The notes below the pieces were generated by a model, which was given only the letters and a program-made list of their open reading frames with translations, was not told the origin of the DNA and did no database searches. Positions 25,158 through 35,410 of a DNA stretch of 64,000 bases are shown here, piece by piece; position 1 is the first letter of the stretch, and every line of letters begins with the position of its first letter. Source of the DNA: Calothrix sp. HK-06 (lineage in GTDB: Bacteria > Cyanobacteriota > Cyanobacteriia > Cyanobacteriales > Nostocaceae); NCBI RefSeq assembly GCF_001904745.1, contig NZ_MRCD01000015.1, positions 1-64,000 on the forward strand. Reading direction: 5' to 3'. The translations under genes were made by a program, and so were the position numbers.

Positions 25158-26216
25158 ATGTTGGGTTCGTTTCTTAGCTCATATCCCACGGGCAGTCTTT
25201 TAACCGAACTAGTCCAAATCTACAACGGTAAGTATATTGTTAAGGCAAGTTTACAAATTGAGGCTGTGACTCGCGCGACCGCAATGGCAGCTGCCGAAAC
25301 TTTGGAAACAGCCGAAGATTCTGCAAGACAAAGAGTTATTACATTTTTTGGCGGTGATGGAATACAAAAAGAAGCACATTCAGAGAGTATTATTACTCAG
25401 CAACAATTACCAGTACCACCAGAAGAAGCACAACCTGTACAAGCTTCTTTAAGTATTGATAATTCTGTCCATCAAAATAATGGCGCCATTAAACATTTTG
25501 AAACAAATCTTGATACAACTTTGCCACAAGAGATAGAAACATCGCCACAAAGTGATTTTAGTACTGTCTCAACCAGTCAAGACAATAATGTATTAAATGA
25601 AGCTGATGTTCCAGAAATTGAACTACCACCAGTAGAAGAAATTGTGGCGCCATCTAAAACAAAAGCAAAAAGCAAAAACACTCAACAATTGCGGAAATTT
25701 ACAGAACCAGATTCACTCTCAACTGACATACCAGAAATAAGTCAAGTATCAGAAGCTACACAGGTTAATGGATTTCAAGAGCCATCATTTGATACATATG
25801 ACGAATTTTCACCAAAAGAACCATTGTTTGAGCCATTAGAAACAACAATTCCAACAGTAAATACTCTACCAAATAACGTTACGCCTTTTATAGGACGTAA
25901 CTACAATCCACCTGAAGAGATCGAACTGCCACCTGTCGAGATACCAGCAGAGGTACCAACTTCTACAAGTACAACCAAACGTAAAAAGAAAAGCAGCGAT
26001 ACTACTGACCAGTCAGACGACATCGCCAAAATCGGTATTGAAATGCAGCGCTTAGGGTGGACAACCGAACAAGGAAGAGATTATTTAATTAAACAGTACA
26101 ACAAACGTTCGCGTCATTTATTAACATCTGATGAGCTACGCGATTTTCGACAATACCTCGAATCTCAATCAACACCCGATGACCCTCTTGCCTTTGACCC
26201 TATTGCTGGGTTTTGA
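25158..26216 (+). CDS. Conserved cyanobacterial protein with disordered middle
   Basis: This 352-residue protein has an N-terminal ~55-residue conserved block (YPTGSLLTELVQIYNGKYIV, then ATAMAAAETLETAEDSARQR). It is followed by about 220 acidic, Pro/Gln/Thr-rich residues and a C-terminal helical block (KIGIEMQRLGWTTEQGRDYL, then LLTSDELRDFRQYLE). EIELPPVE occurs twice in the linker, next to EIVAPS and EIPAEV. I recognise this two-block pattern from cyanobacteria, but no function. It may be a scaffold or nucleic-acid-associated protein. It converges on clpP with a strong hairpin between them. Confidence 0.7.
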   Translation: MLGSFLSSYPTGSLLTELVQIYNGKYIVKASLQIEAVTRATAMAAAETLETAEDSARQRVITFFGGDGIQKEAHSESIITQQQLPVPPEEAQPVQASLSIDNSVHQNNGAIKHFETNLDTTLPQEIETSPQSDFSTVSTSQDNNVLNEADVPEIELPPVEEIVAPSKTKAKSKNTQQLRKFTEPDSLSTDIPEISQVSEATQVNGFQEPSFDTYDEFSPKEPLFEPLETTIPTVNTLPNNVTPFIGRNYNPPEEIELPPVEIPAEVPTSTSTTKRKKKSSDTTDQSDDIAKIGIEMQRLGWTTEQGRDYLIKQYNKRSRHLLTSDELRDFRQYLESQSTPDDPLAFDPIAGF

Positions 26217-26236
26217 TGGCACCTGAAAAATGTGGA

Positions 26237-26280
26237 TATATATGTAGAGACGCGATGTTCCTTGCGTCTCTACATATATA
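26237..26280. repeat. GTAGAGACGC-family hairpin with a 17-bp perfect stem
   Basis: TATATATGTAGAGACGC (26237-26253) pairs perfectly with its reverse complement at 26264-26280 around a ten-base loop. It lies between converging genes (stops at 26216 and 26293) and could end transcription both ways. Confidence 0.8.
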
Positions 26281-26292
26281 TTGGTTATTGTG

Positions 26293-26901
26293 TTAGGCAA
26301 CAACAGCCATAGGACGACTGCCAGCGGAGTGACGGTTAATAACTTCGTCGATTAAACCATATTCCTTAGACTCTTCAGGTGACATAAAAAAGTCACGCTC
26401 GGTATCTTCAGATATTTGCTCGTAGGGTTTACCTGTATGTTCTGCAAGATATTCATTCAGGCGCCGTTTGTGGTAAAGAATTTCTTTCGCCTGAATTTCG
26501 ATATCCGTTGCTTGACCTTGGGCACCACCTAAAGGTTGGTGAATCATAATTCGCGAATGAGGCAGACTCATACGCTTACCTTTTGCACCAGCGCTTAAAA
26601 GAAAGGCGCCCATACTTGCCGCAAGTCCGGTACAAATTGTACACACATCCGAACGTATGTACTTCATTGTATCAAATATACCCATACCCGCTGTCACTGA
26701 GCCACCGGGAGAGTTGATATACATATAGATATCTTTTTCTGGATCTTCAGCGTCCAGAAATAAAAGTTGAGCAACAATTAAGTTAGCCACATTGCTATCA
26801 ATCGGTTGCCCTAAAAAAATAATCCGCTCACGTAAGAGTCGTGAGTAAATATCAAAGGCGCGTTCGCCTCGACCCGATTGTTCAATAACGATAGGAATCA
26901 T
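26293..26901 (-). CDS. clpP: ATP-dependent Clp protease proteolytic subunit
   Basis: This 202-residue protein is the self-compartmentalising serine peptidase of the Clp complex. The full triad is visible: Ser96 in [11 protein letters not shown], His121 in IMIHQP and Asp170 in DTERD. The head-domain motif [19 protein letters not shown] and the handle region are complete. There is no long propeptide. Cyanobacteria carry several clpP genes, and the number of this one cannot be assigned. It is the active comparator for the ClpR-like gene at 7331-7912. Confidence 0.95.
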   Translation of the reverse strand: MIPIVIEQSGRGERAFDIYSRLLRERIIFLGQPIDSNVANLIVAQLLFLDAEDPEKDIYMYINSPGGSVTAGMGIFDTMKYIRSDVCTICTGLAASMGAFLLSAGAKGKRMSLPHSRIMIHQPLGGAQGQATDIEIQAKEILYHKRRLNEYLAEHTGKPYEQISEDTERDFFMSPEESKEYGLIDEVINRHSAGSRPMAVVA

Positions 26902-26983
26902 GTAGCTTTATTGAGTTATTTTAAGTACATTTTATCGATTTAAGCGCGAGTGTCGCTGTCCAATTAACCGAACAACTAAACAA

Positions 26984-27051
26984 AGAAACCGGGCTTTTTC
27001 ATGAAAAGCTATCATTTGTAACAAAATTTGTAATATGGCAGCCCGGTTTCT
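26984..27051. repeat. AGAAACCGGGCT inverted-repeat element
   Basis: AGAAACCGGGCT (26984-26995) and AGCCCGGTTTCT (27040-27051) are perfect 12-base arms around an AT-rich core of 44 bases containing TTTGTAATAT. The size and core match the AGAAACC element family. Confidence 0.75.
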
Positions 27052-27200
27052 AGGCTTTACGTTAACAATATATAACTTTACTAGCTTCTTCACTATCGTC
27101 TTCCGGATTGAATCCTCCGGAAGAGGTAGATAAATAATACAAGCTGCATTATGATGTGGTACCCCATGCTGACCCTGCTATCTATCCAGAGAGAGAAGCT

Positions 27201-27353
27201 ATGTTTGAAAAACTTTTACAAGCTGCTATAGCTACTTGTTTGCTTCAACTGTTAGCGACTATAAGCACAACTTCTGTAAGTCCTACCAAAACATCACCAA
27301 CCCTGGTGGAAAGACCTGAGCCAATCGCCCAAACATCATTATATATTAAATAG
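27201..27353 (+). CDS. Possible small hydrophobic protein
   Basis: A 50-residue frame beginning [20 protein letters not shown] is preceded by AGAGAG-type purines. Its N-terminus would form a signal peptide or short membrane helix, followed by a Ser/Thr/Pro tail. It has no recognised relatives, and the coding call is weak. Confidence 0.3.
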   Translation: MFEKLLQAAIATCLLQLLATISTTSVSPTKTSPTLVERPEPIAQTSLYIK

Positions 27354-27403
27354 TTCGTCGCGCTAAACTGGATGAGAAGGCTTACAGAAGTGCATTAAAA
27401 ATT

Positions 27404-29470
27404 ATGACTAATCGCCTTGCTCAAGCAAAAAGCCTCTATCTTCGCAAGCACGCAGAAAATCCTATAGATTGGTGGTACTGGTGTGATGAAGCCTTAGCTA
27501 CTGCATTATCAGAAAATAAACCTATATTTCTTTCCATTGGTTACTCAAGTTGCCATTGGTGTACTGTTATGGAAGGAGAGGCTTTTTCAAATCTGGAAAT
27601 TGCCTCTTATATAAATGCGAATTATTTGCCCATTAAGGTAGACCGTGAGGAACGTCCCGACCTTGATAGTATTTACATGCAATCGCTACAAATGATGAGC
27701 GGTCAAGGTGGATGGCCTCTAAATGTATTTTTATCACCAGAAGATTTAGTACCATTTTACGCTGGTACGTATTTTCCTATTGACCCTCGCTACGGTCGTC
27801 CAGGTTTTTTACAACTTTTACAAGCACTGCGTCAATATTACGATACAGAAAAAGCCGATTTGCAAAAACGTAAGGCGGTTATATTAGAAGCATTACTTGA
27901 AGGTGCTGTTTTAGATGTAGATTCTGTAACTGAGGCTGAAGATAATGAGTTATTACATCGAGGTTGGGCAACTAGTGTAAAAATTATTACGCCACAACAG
28001 CAAGGAAATCGATTCCCAATGATTAGTTATGCTGAGTTAGCATTACGTGGAACTCGATTTAATTTTGAATCAGATTTTGATGCAAAAACTTGTTGCCGAC
28101 AACGTGCTATTGATTTAGCATTGGGTGGAATTTTTGATCATGTGGCAGGTGGGTTTCATCGGTATACGGTAGACTCGACGTGGACGGTGCCGCACTTTGA
28201 GAAAATGCTTTATGACAACGGGCAAATTGTCGAGTATTTAGCCAACATTTGGAGTGCAGGATTTACTGAGCCAGCGTTTGAAAGGGCTGTTGCTTTGACT
28301 GTTGAATGGTTGAAAAGAGAAATGACGGCACCAGATGGTTACTTTTATGCCGCACAAGATGCTGATAATTTCACCAACCCCAATGATGTTGAGCCAGAAG
28401 AAGGCGCCTTTTATGTATGGAATTATAGCGAATTAGAGAAATTACTCACCACTGAAGAACTAACGGAATTACAGCAGCAGTTTACTTTTACTACTAACGG
28501 AAATTTTGAAGGTAAAAATGTATTGCAGCGGCGCCATGCAATAAAACTTAGCGTTACACTAGAGACAGCTTTACAAAAATTATTTATTGCGCGTTACGGT
28601 GGAGCGAGTAATGAGATAAAAAGTTACACACCTGCACGTAACAATCATGAAGCCAAAACTATAGAGTGGCAAGGACGCATTCCTCCTGTCACCGATACAA
28701 AAATGATTGTTGCCTGGAATAGTTTAATGATTTCGGGTTTAGCTAAAGCTTATATAATCTTTCGTTCTCCCGTTTACTTAGAGTTAGCAACCAACGCTGC
28801 TAATTTTATCTTGAATAATCAGCGTGTTGATGGGCGCCTGCACCGTTTAAATTATGAAGGAGAGGCAACGCTACCAGCACAGTCAGAAGATTATGCCTTT
28901 TTTATTAAAGCACTTCTCGACCTACACGCTACGACTCACGACTCACGACTCACTCATAACTTTCTCGAAGCTGCGATTTCACTGCAAGAGGAATTTGACA
29001 AATATTTATGGAGTGCTGACTTAGGTGGGTACTTCAATGCAGCTAGTGACAGTAGTCAAGAATTGATTATTAAAGAACGCAATTACCAAGATAGTGCAAT
29101 TCCTTCAGCGAATGGAGTTGCAGTTGCAAATCTTGTACGTCTTGCTTTGCTTACTGACAATTTACATTATTTGGATTTAGCAGAAAAAGGTTTGAAAGCT
29201 TTTCGAGGGGTAATGAGTAGCGCTCCCCAAGCTTGCCCTAGTTTGTTTTCTGCTTTAGATTGGTATCGTAATTCAACTTTAATTCGCACTACTTCAAGTA
29301 AGATAGAATTATTAATATCTCAGCATCTACCTACGGTAGTATTTTCTGAAATATCTAATTTACCGTCCGGTAGTGTTGGTTTGGTTTGTCAAGGATTAAA
29401 ATGTCTTCCGGCGCCAGGTAGTATGGAGCAGTTGTTGGAGCAGGTTAAGCAATGTTCGCAACGGATGTAA
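27404..29470 (+). CDS. Thioredoxin-fold DUF255 / SSP411-like protein
   Basis: This 688-residue protein has an N-terminal thioredoxin-like DUF255 domain with [12 protein letters not shown] and the motif [13 protein letters not shown] (CHWC, about residues 50-53), then DREERPDLD and [12 protein letters not shown]. The remainder is an (alpha/alpha)-toroid resembling glycoside hydrolases/epimerases ([17 protein letters not shown], later [13 protein letters not shown]). This is the family of bacterial YyaL and mammalian spermatogenesis-associated SSP411. Its biochemical role is unclear. Heptad DNA repeats are embedded in frame near residue 510, and the stop lies in another repeat shared with mobA's start. 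Confidence 0.88.
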   Translation: MTNRLAQAKSLYLRKHAENPIDWWYWCDEALATALSENKPIFLSIGYSSCHWCTVMEGEAFSNLEIASYINANYLPIKVDREERPDLDSIYMQSLQMMSGQGGWPLNVFLSPEDLVPFYAGTYFPIDPRYGRPGFLQLLQALRQYYDTEKADLQKRKAVILEALLEGAVLDVDSVTEAEDNELLHRGWATSVKIITPQQQGNRFPMISYAELALRGTRFNFESDFDAKTCCRQRAIDLALGGIFDHVAGGFHRYTVDSTWTVPHFEKMLYDNGQIVEYLANIWSAGFTEPAFERAVALTVEWLKREMTAPDGYFYAAQDADNFTNPNDVEPEEGAFYVWNYSELEKLLTTEELTELQQQFTFTTNGNFEGKNVLQRRHAIKLSVTLETALQKLFIARYGGASNEIKSYTPARNNHEAKTIEWQGRIPPVTDTKMIVAWNSLMISGLAKAYIIFRSPVYLELATNAANFILNNQRVDGRLHRLNYEGEATLPAQSEDYAFFIKALLDLHATTHDSRLTHNFLEAAISLQEEFDKYLWSADLGGYFNAASDSSQELIIKERNYQDSAIPSANGVAVANLVRLALLTDNLHYLDLAEKGLKAFRGVMSSAPQACPSLFSALDWYRNSTLIRTTSSKIELLISQHLPTVVFSEISNLPSGSVGLVCQGLKCLPAPGSMEQLLEQVKQCSQRM
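28932..28952. repeat. In-frame CGACTCA heptad repeats within a gene
   Basis: Three CGACTCA heptads lie within the DUF255 coding region. Their 21 bases are seven codons, so the frame is kept and adds an HDSRLTH-like stretch. Confidence 0.65.
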
Positions 29471-29488
29471 CGGATGTAACGGATGAGT
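29459..29488. repeat. CGGATGTAA tandem repeat spanning a stop and a start
   Basis: Thirty bases made of CAACGGATGTAA-type units end the DUF255 gene (ATGTAA) and supply the ATGAGT start of mobA. The exact reverse complement of all 30 bases occurs at 53248-53277. Confidence 0.8.
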
Positions 29489-30097
29489 AAGAAAGTAACT
29501 GCGATTATATTGGCTGGTGGGAAAAGTCTACGTATGGGTCAGGATAAAGCGATGATACCCGTGGATGGGGCGCCTTTGTTGTTGGGAGTTTGTAGAGTTG
29601 CTTTAGCTTGTGCTGATAGTGTTTATGTAGTTACTCCTTGGCAAGAACGTTATGAAGATTTGTTGCCAGTGGGTTGTCAGTTTATTCGTGAGGCGCCGTC
29701 TTTAAGTAATGATGGAGGAGAAATACAAACACATGGCCCTTTGGTAGGTTTTGCTCAAGCTTTAGCGTTCGTCAATGTTGAGAATGAGTGGGTGTTACTT
29801 TTAGCTTGTGACTTACCTAATTTGCAGGTGGAAGTTTTGCAAGGGTGGATAGAAGGATTGGAGAATAGTTCAAGAGAAGCAATTGCAGTTTTGGCGAAGA
29901 ATGAAAAAGGGTGGGAACCTTTGTGCGGTTTTTATCGCAAAAGTTGTTTATTGGGACTTAATAAATATATTAGTGAAGGTGGACGTTCGTTTCAGCAATG
30001 GTTAGACCAAAATACTGTTGATGTTTTGCCTGACTCTAGTACGGCTATGTTTTTTAACTGCAATACACCTGAAGATTTGCGGCGCCGTTCATTGTAG
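29483..30097 (+). CDS. mobA: Molybdenum cofactor guanylyltransferase
   Basis: This 204-residue protein adds GMP to molybdopterin. It opens VTAIILAGGKSLRMGQDKAMIPVDGAPLL, the NTP-transferase loop of MobA. It goes on with LLLACDLPNLQVEVLQGW (metal-binding Asp) and ends with the typical FFNCNTPEDL. The length is usual. The start codon lies within a tandem repeat shared with the upstream stop, leaving only 12 bases between the genes, so the two are probably co-transcribed. Nitrate reductase would be a likely recipient of the cofactor. Confidence 0.92.
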   Translation: MSKKVTAIILAGGKSLRMGQDKAMIPVDGAPLLLGVCRVALACADSVYVVTPWQERYEDLLPVGCQFIREAPSLSNDGGEIQTHGPLVGFAQALAFVNVENEWVLLLACDLPNLQVEVLQGWIEGLENSSREAIAVLAKNEKGWEPLCGFYRKSCLLGLNKYISEGGRSFQQWLDQNTVDVLPDSSTAMFFNCNTPEDLRRRSL

Positions 30098-30168
30098 GGA
30101 AACATGTTTAAGTTTACAATTATTATCTAAACTTTAATTTATCTTTAAGGTTGCTGCCGCTGCCTACC

Positions 30169-30687
30169 ATGAAACATACACTTTCCGTACTAGTTGAAGA
30201 CGAAGCGGGAGTCCTTTCCCGTATATCAGGTTTATTTGCACGTCGTGGTTTTAATATCGAAAGTCTCGCTGTTGGGCCTGCCGAACAATCGGGTGTTTCG
30301 CGAATTACGATGGTTGTACCTGGTGATGACCGTATTATTGAGCAACTTACCAAACAGCTTTATAAGTTGATTAATGTTCTGAAAGTTCAGGATATTACAG
30401 AAACTCCTTGCGTTGAGCGCGAGCTAATGTTGCTGAAAGTTAATGCAACAAGTAGTAACCGCTCAGAAATTGTTGAGCTTTCTCAGATATTTCGTGCGCG
30501 AGTTGTGGATGTTGCTGAAGATTCGCTGACTTTAGAGGTTGTAGGCGACCCTGGTAAGATGGTCGCCATAGTACAAGTATTGCAAAAATTCGGGCTTAGG
30601 GAAATCGCGCGTACTGGCAAAATAGTTCTAACTCGTGAATCTGGTGTGAACACGGAGTTGTTAAAGTCATTAGAAGCTAAAGTTTAG
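30169..30687 (+). CDS. ilvN: Acetolactate synthase small (regulatory) subunit
   Basis: The start at 30169 ([20 protein letters not shown]) gives 172 residues, the normal IlvN/IlvH length; an ATG at 30151 would add six. The N-terminal ACT domain continues [17 protein letters not shown] and carries the valine-binding region. The C-terminal half has [18 protein letters not shown]. It stimulates the catalytic subunit and gives feedback inhibition in branched-chain amino-acid synthesis. The catalytic gene is not in the window. Confidence 0.95.
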   Translation: MKHTLSVLVEDEAGVLSRISGLFARRGFNIESLAVGPAEQSGVSRITMVVPGDDRIIEQLTKQLYKLINVLKVQDITETPCVERELMLLKVNATSSNRSEIVELSQIFRARVVDVAEDSLTLEVVGDPGKMVAIVQVLQKFGLREIARTGKIVLTRESGVNTELLKSLEAKV

Positions 30688-31882
30688 GCGAGCAAATACT
30701 GAATATATTAAAGGTGTCATTGTGGAATGCTGTTTAGATTCAAAATGGTATTCTGCAATGATTAGCTTTATTTATTGATGTCATAATTTTTACTTGTGTA
30801 GTTTTGATAATTTTTTATTGGTGAGTTTTTATTTTAGTTCTGCATTTTATATCTTACTTTAGATAGACAAAAGTGATTAATATTACTTTTTTTTTAACCG
30901 TATAAGGTTGTAAACCTATAAGGATCTTAAAAAGAATATGCTCTTTTGCAACTTCATATTAGGTGATGTGTAGTTTTTACTTAGAGGGGTGAGACACCAT
31001 TCGTTAAACTTCTGCCAAAATGGCACACTTGGTTTAGATAAAACTGTTACAAAAAAATAGGAAAGATTAAAACATGAAACAAAAGCTTAACAAAGCGCAA
31101 TGTTTGGGTGTTGGCTTTCCATACCAAATAGCGTTCTAGCTATCTCAGTTCTTTAAATGGGCAGTAGGGGCAGTTAAGCGTTAATTCCGACTTCTGAAAC
31201 TTTACTTGGTACAAATAAACAAGACTCAGAGCATTTCACTTTTGAGGTGTCTGTTACAAGTACATTAGTATGTTGATTAATGTAGGTGACAAGAATTTGT
31301 AAAAGCGTCTTTGAAAGTATTGTAACTTAAGAAAAATGTCGTGTCTGAGGGTGCAGAAACATATGTTCGTTTTAAATACAACACACAAAAGTAACAAAAT
31401 TCTAAAAACCCGGTTTCTTTATAACTTTTTTAGTGCAGTTATCTACCCATCTACTAGAATATAGCTGCTTTAGTATTTGTAATGATGCAGCCTTAGAATA
31501 CCTTGTATAAGCACTTAGAAAACTCCACGAAAAAATGTCCTTCGGTCATTCTGAACGTAGTGAAGAATCTGACGGCAGTGCTTTGTTGTTGGAAAAATAC
31601 GTCTACGTCGCGTTTTAAGATGCTAAGAAACCGGGAAAAATTCCGCTTTAAGTTCTTCAGCATGACATCACAGGATCATTTATTTTTTGGCTTACTCTTA
31701 GTCAATTTTAAATGCATATCAGTAGGCTAAGTTTTAACAACTGGTCAAGTATTGATTGTGTAGATTTTACAACGTTTGCTACTAAACGGTTAGTTATACT
31801 GGCGCCCTTAGCTTGAAAATACGTTTATGAACGTGTGTTTCGTAGAAGTGCGTGCGGATTTTCCCAGGAGGGCTGGAAGGAT
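30688..31882. other. Long leader/gap before the polysaccharide locus
   Basis: About 1.2 kb of AT-rich DNA. It contains repeat fragments: AACCCGGTTTCTTT near 31408, TCATTCTGAACGTAGTGAAG at 31546 and AAGAAACCGGG near 31624. A 75-codon frame at 31503-31730 runs through these repeats and is not believed. The promoter of the sixteen-gene locus should lie here, and a leader RNA is possible. Confidence 0.45.
31546..31570. repeat. Dispersed TCATTCTGAACGTAG-type repeat
   Basis: TCATTCTGAACGTAGTGAAG followed by AATCT resembles a palindromic repeat widely scattered in bacterial genomes; ATTCT and AGAAT form its ends. Only one copy is noticed in this window. Confidence 0.4.
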
Positions 31883-33928
31883 ATGAACTTTTTATTTTTC
31901 GTTTCTCACTGGTTAGTTAAAAATACTTTAAATATAGTTTCCAAACTGTTGCTAAAGCTACGGAATCGTCATTTATTTTTTGTAGATGTATTCATATTTT
32001 CTATAACGCCATTGATAGCGCTGCTTTTGCGTCTCGATGGAAAGCTTGATATAAACTTTTATGCAGAAAGTTTAACGATAGCGACAGCATTATTTTTAGC
32101 AATTAAAGTAGCTGTCTTTTGGAGCTTGGGGTTTTATCGTCGCTATTGGCGTTATGCGAGTATTGAGGAACTGGTATATGTAGGTGTTCTCACAACTGCG
32201 GCAGTAATTGTCCAGGTGATACTGTTCAATACTTTGAAGTTTGTTCTACCAGTGAATGTAAGTGGACTACCTGAGTCGTTACCATTCATTGATGGATTGC
32301 TTACATGTCTTATGATTGGCGGACTTCGCTTTAGTTTTAGAGTTATTGAACGTCTTCAAGAGCGACGTGCTAGTTTTGATTTAGAAGAGCGTGTTATGGT
32401 TATCGGCGCCGGAAATGCTGGAGTGTCTTTAGTGCAAGAGATGCAGCGTAATCCTCATCTTGGTTTACGTCCGGTTGCTTTTATTGATGATGACCCACAA
32501 AAGTTAAATACACGCATTCGCGGAGTGAGTGTCGTCGGCGCCCGAAGTGTGATCCCCGAAGCAGCCAAAAGGTTGTATGCTCGTAAAGCAATTATTGCGA
32601 TGCCAAGTGTTACAGGGCAAGTAATTCGTGATGTTGTGGATATTTGTAAAAAGGCTAAAATTCAAACCAGCACTGTACCTGGACTTGACGAGATTTTGAA
32701 TGGTCGTGTTCGCATTGAAAACATTCGCGATGTCAGAATTGAAGACTTGCTACGTCGTGAACCTGTCCAAACTGAAACTGAGCGTGTTGCAAAGTTTATT
32801 CGAGGCAAAAAGGTTCTAATTACAGGCGCCGGAGGTTCCATAGGTAGTGAATTGTGCCGTCAAATTCTTAAATGTCGTCCTAGTGAAATGATATTAGTTG
32901 GACATGGTGAGAATTCGGTATTCAACATTCAGCAAGAGCTTGAGCAGGTAATTCAGGTACTCAAAGAAGAAAGCAAAACTTTACGTTATAACCCGCGTAT
33001 ATCAGCGTTCATCGCAGATATTCGATTCCGAGAGCGCTTACAACACGCCTTTGAGCGTCATCAGCCTGATGTAGTTTTCCATGCTGCTGCACACAAGCAC
33101 GTACCTTTAATGGAAGTCAATCCTGCTGAAGCGGTAACTAACAATGTTGTGGGTACTAGAAACTTGGTTGAATTGGCTTTGAAATATAATGTTAATCACT
33201 TTGTGATGATATCCACTGATAAAGCTGTAAACCCTACTAATGTAATGGGCGCGAGTAAGCGAGTAGCTGAGATGTTGGTATTGCAAGCAGCAAAACAGAG
33301 TGGAAAGCCGTATGTAGCAGTCCGGTTTGGGAATGTGTTAGGAAGTCGCGGCAGCGTTGTTCCTACATTCAAAAAGCAAATTGCCGCAGGTGGTCCAATA
33401 ACAGTTACTCACCCAGATATATGTCGTTACTTCATGACCATTCCTGAAGCAGTGCAGTTAGTGTTGCAAGCAGCGGTACTCGGTAGAGGAGGTGAAGTGT
33501 TGATGTTGAATATGGGTCAACCAGTCAAGATTGTAGACTTAGCTGAGGAGTTGATTAGGTTATCGGGATATGAGGTTAATAAAGATATTGATATTGTGTT
33601 TACAGGGTTACGACCAGGAGAAAAGTTATTTGAGGAGTTGTTTATAGAAGGTGAAGAATATGACCCTACAGAGCATGAAAAACTATTTATGGTGAAGAAT
33701 GCTAGTCAAATAATTCCTGATAATTTGGATACTGCTGTGAATGCGCTTTGCCAAGCTGCTGCTAAGAATGATGCTAATTCTATTATGTTTTTGTTAGAGC
33801 AGGTGGCGCCAGGTTATAAACCGAAATACATGCAAAACCAAGCATCGGTAGATGCTTCAAAAAATAGTTATGTACTAGAAAAACCAGTTGAGAAGATGTT
33901 TACGAGAATTGAACCAAGAAGAACATAA
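31883..33928 (+). CDS. CapD/FlaA1-like nucleotide-sugar dehydratase, membrane-bound
   Basis: The start at 31883 follows AGGAGGGCTGGAAGG and gives 681 residues. Four membrane helices (about residues 25-150) are followed by a CoA-binding-like Rossmann domain (VMVIGAGNAGVSLVQEMQ). The catalytic SDR domain then has KKVLITGAGGSIGSELCRQI, VFHAAAHKHVPLME and the STDKAVNPTNVMGASKR segment, where the active site has Thr-Asp-Lys as in C6-dehydratases/C5-epimerases. It acts on UDP-GlcNAc-type substrates to start a deoxyamino sugar. It is the first gene of the locus and pairs logically with the DegT-type aminotransferases. Confidence 0.9.
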   Translation: MNFLFFVSHWLVKNTLNIVSKLLLKLRNRHLFFVDVFIFSITPLIALLLRLDGKLDINFYAESLTIATALFLAIKVAVFWSLGFYRRYWRYASIEELVYVGVLTTAAVIVQVILFNTLKFVLPVNVSGLPESLPFIDGLLTCLMIGGLRFSFRVIERLQERRASFDLEERVMVIGAGNAGVSLVQEMQRNPHLGLRPVAFIDDDPQKLNTRIRGVSVVGARSVIPEAAKRLYARKAIIAMPSVTGQVIRDVVDICKKAKIQTSTVPGLDEILNGRVRIENIRDVRIEDLLRREPVQTETERVAKFIRGKKVLITGAGGSIGSELCRQILKCRPSEMILVGHGENSVFNIQQELEQVIQVLKEESKTLRYNPRISAFIADIRFRERLQHAFERHQPDVVFHAAAHKHVPLMEVNPAEAVTNNVVGTRNLVELALKYNVNHFVMISTDKAVNPTNVMGASKRVAEMLVLQAAKQSGKPYVAVRFGNVLGSRGSVVPTFKKQIAAGGPITVTHPDICRYFMTIPEAVQLVLQAAVLGRGGEVLMLNMGQPVKIVDLAEELIRLSGYEVNKDIDIVFTGLRPGEKLFEELFIEGEEYDPTEHEKLFMVKNASQIIPDNLDTAVNALCQAAAKNDANSIMFLLEQVAPGYKPKYMQNQASVDASKNSYVLEKPVEKMFTRIEPRRT

Positions 33929-33996
33929 ATAACTTACATTAAAAGTAAAACACGTTGAAATTAGACTGATTAATTAATGTTTGGAGTTGATAATAA

Positions 33997-35370
33997 ATGG
34001 CAATTTGGCAAAGGCAAGGACAAAAATTACTAATTTTTTGGAAAAACCAAACCAATGCTTCGGTCAACCGTAAAATTTTTAGTGCTGCTATTGCTGTCGG
34101 CTTATTTACTGCTTTAGTAAAAGTTGTTGCCATAATTAAAGAAGTAGTAGTTGCATGGCGATTTGGTACGGGAAACGAGCTAGATGCTTTTTTAATCGCT
34201 CTGACAATTCCCTCTTTTATTATCAATCTTGTCGGAGGTTCTTTAAGTTCTGCTTTGATACCTGTGTATATTAAAGTACTAGAGCAAAAAGGGCTAAAAG
34301 CCGCTCAAAGGCTTTTTTCTGGGGTAACAATTTGCAGTTTGGGGTTTCTGAGCATAGCTGTCATATTCATTTTAAGTACGGCACCAATGTATCTGCCTTG
34401 GATGGCTTCTGGATTTAATTCTGAAAAGCTAAATCTAACTTTCTATTTTTTGTGCGCCCTTTCTCCTTTTATCCTATTAAGCAGTCTGGTAATTATTTGG
34501 AGTTCTATACTGAATGCACGAGAGCATTTTGCTCTTGCCGCCTTTTCTCCAATCGTAACTCCTGCGATTAGTATTGCTTTACTTCTATGGTTTAAGTCTT
34601 GGGGTATTTTTGCCTTAGTTGCAGGATTATTCTTAGGAACAGTACTAGAAATTGTTGCACTGGGTATAGGATTACGTCATCAAGGTATATCATTGTTTCC
34701 CAAGTGGCATGGATTTGATAATGATTTGCGCCAGGTATTCAGTCAGTATATTCCTATGATGGCAGGAGCCTTCTTGCTTTCTAGTGCTATTATTGTCGAT
34801 CAGGCGATGGCAGCCATGTTGTCACCTGGGAGCGTAGCAGTGTTGAACTACAGTAATAGAGCAATAGCATCACCTATGAGCTTAATTACTACAGCTTTAG
34901 GTTCTGCTGTAGTTCCTTATTTCTCTAAAATGATCGCTGTTGAAGATTGGACAGGATTGCGTCAAACCTTTAAAAAATATTTGTGGTTGATATTTATAAC
35001 TACTGCGCCTTTAGCAGGAATGTTTATTATTTTTTCTCAACCCATAGTTCAATTACTTTTTCAAAGAGGTTCATTCCGACTTGAAGACACTTATATTGTT
35101 GCCGAAACTCAAAGTTTTTTTGCATTACAAATACCTTTTTATATTGCTAACCTTTTATTGATAAAATTGGTTATATCTATGCAAATGAGTAATATACTTA
35201 AATGGGTTTCTGGATTTGCTCTGATTCTCAACATTATCTTAAATTATTTCTTTATGCAGTGGTTCGGAATTAAAGGCATTGCTTTATCTACAAGTTGTGT
35301 ATATCTTTTCTCATTCCTATATCTACTTGTTTTTGCTAACAAACAAATTACTCAAAAAATCAATAATTAA
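33997..35370 (+). CDS. MurJ/Wzx-like lipid-linked oligosaccharide flippase
   Basis: This 457-residue protein has about 12-14 membrane helices. The start follows GGAG at a good distance. The pattern FGTGNELDAFLIALTIPSFIINLVGG and VPYFSKMIAVEDW is typical of the MVF/MviN superfamily. In this position, between a CapD-like enzyme and glycosyltransferases, it most likely flips the polysaccharide repeat unit rather than lipid II. The coding region has no GGCGCC site, unlike typical genes elsewhere in the window. Confidence 0.85.
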   Translation: MAIWQRQGQKLLIFWKNQTNASVNRKIFSAAIAVGLFTALVKVVAIIKEVVVAWRFGTGNELDAFLIALTIPSFIINLVGGSLSSALIPVYIKVLEQKGLKAAQRLFSGVTICSLGFLSIAVIFILSTAPMYLPWMASGFNSEKLNLTFYFLCALSPFILLSSLVIIWSSILNAREHFALAAFSPIVTPAISIALLLWFKSWGIFALVAGLFLGTVLEIVALGIGLRHQGISLFPKWHGFDNDLRQVFSQYIPMMAGAFLLSSAIIVDQAMAAMLSPGSVAVLNYSNRAIASPMSLITTALGSAVVPYFSKMIAVEDWTGLRQTFKKYLWLIFITTAPLAGMFIIFSQPIVQLLFQRGSFRLEDTYIVAETQSFFALQIPFYIANLLLIKLVISMQMSNILKWVSGFALILNIILNYFFMQWFGIKGIALSTSCVYLFSFLYLLVFANKQITQKINN

Positions 35371-35410
35371 AACTAAAAAAATTAAACAATTAGAACATTC
35401 TTTATTATTT

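Noticed and set aside
31503-31730. Rightward 75-codon frame before the polysaccharide locus
   Set aside because: It runs through at least two dispersed repeat fragments and has no ribosome-binding site or recognisable domain.
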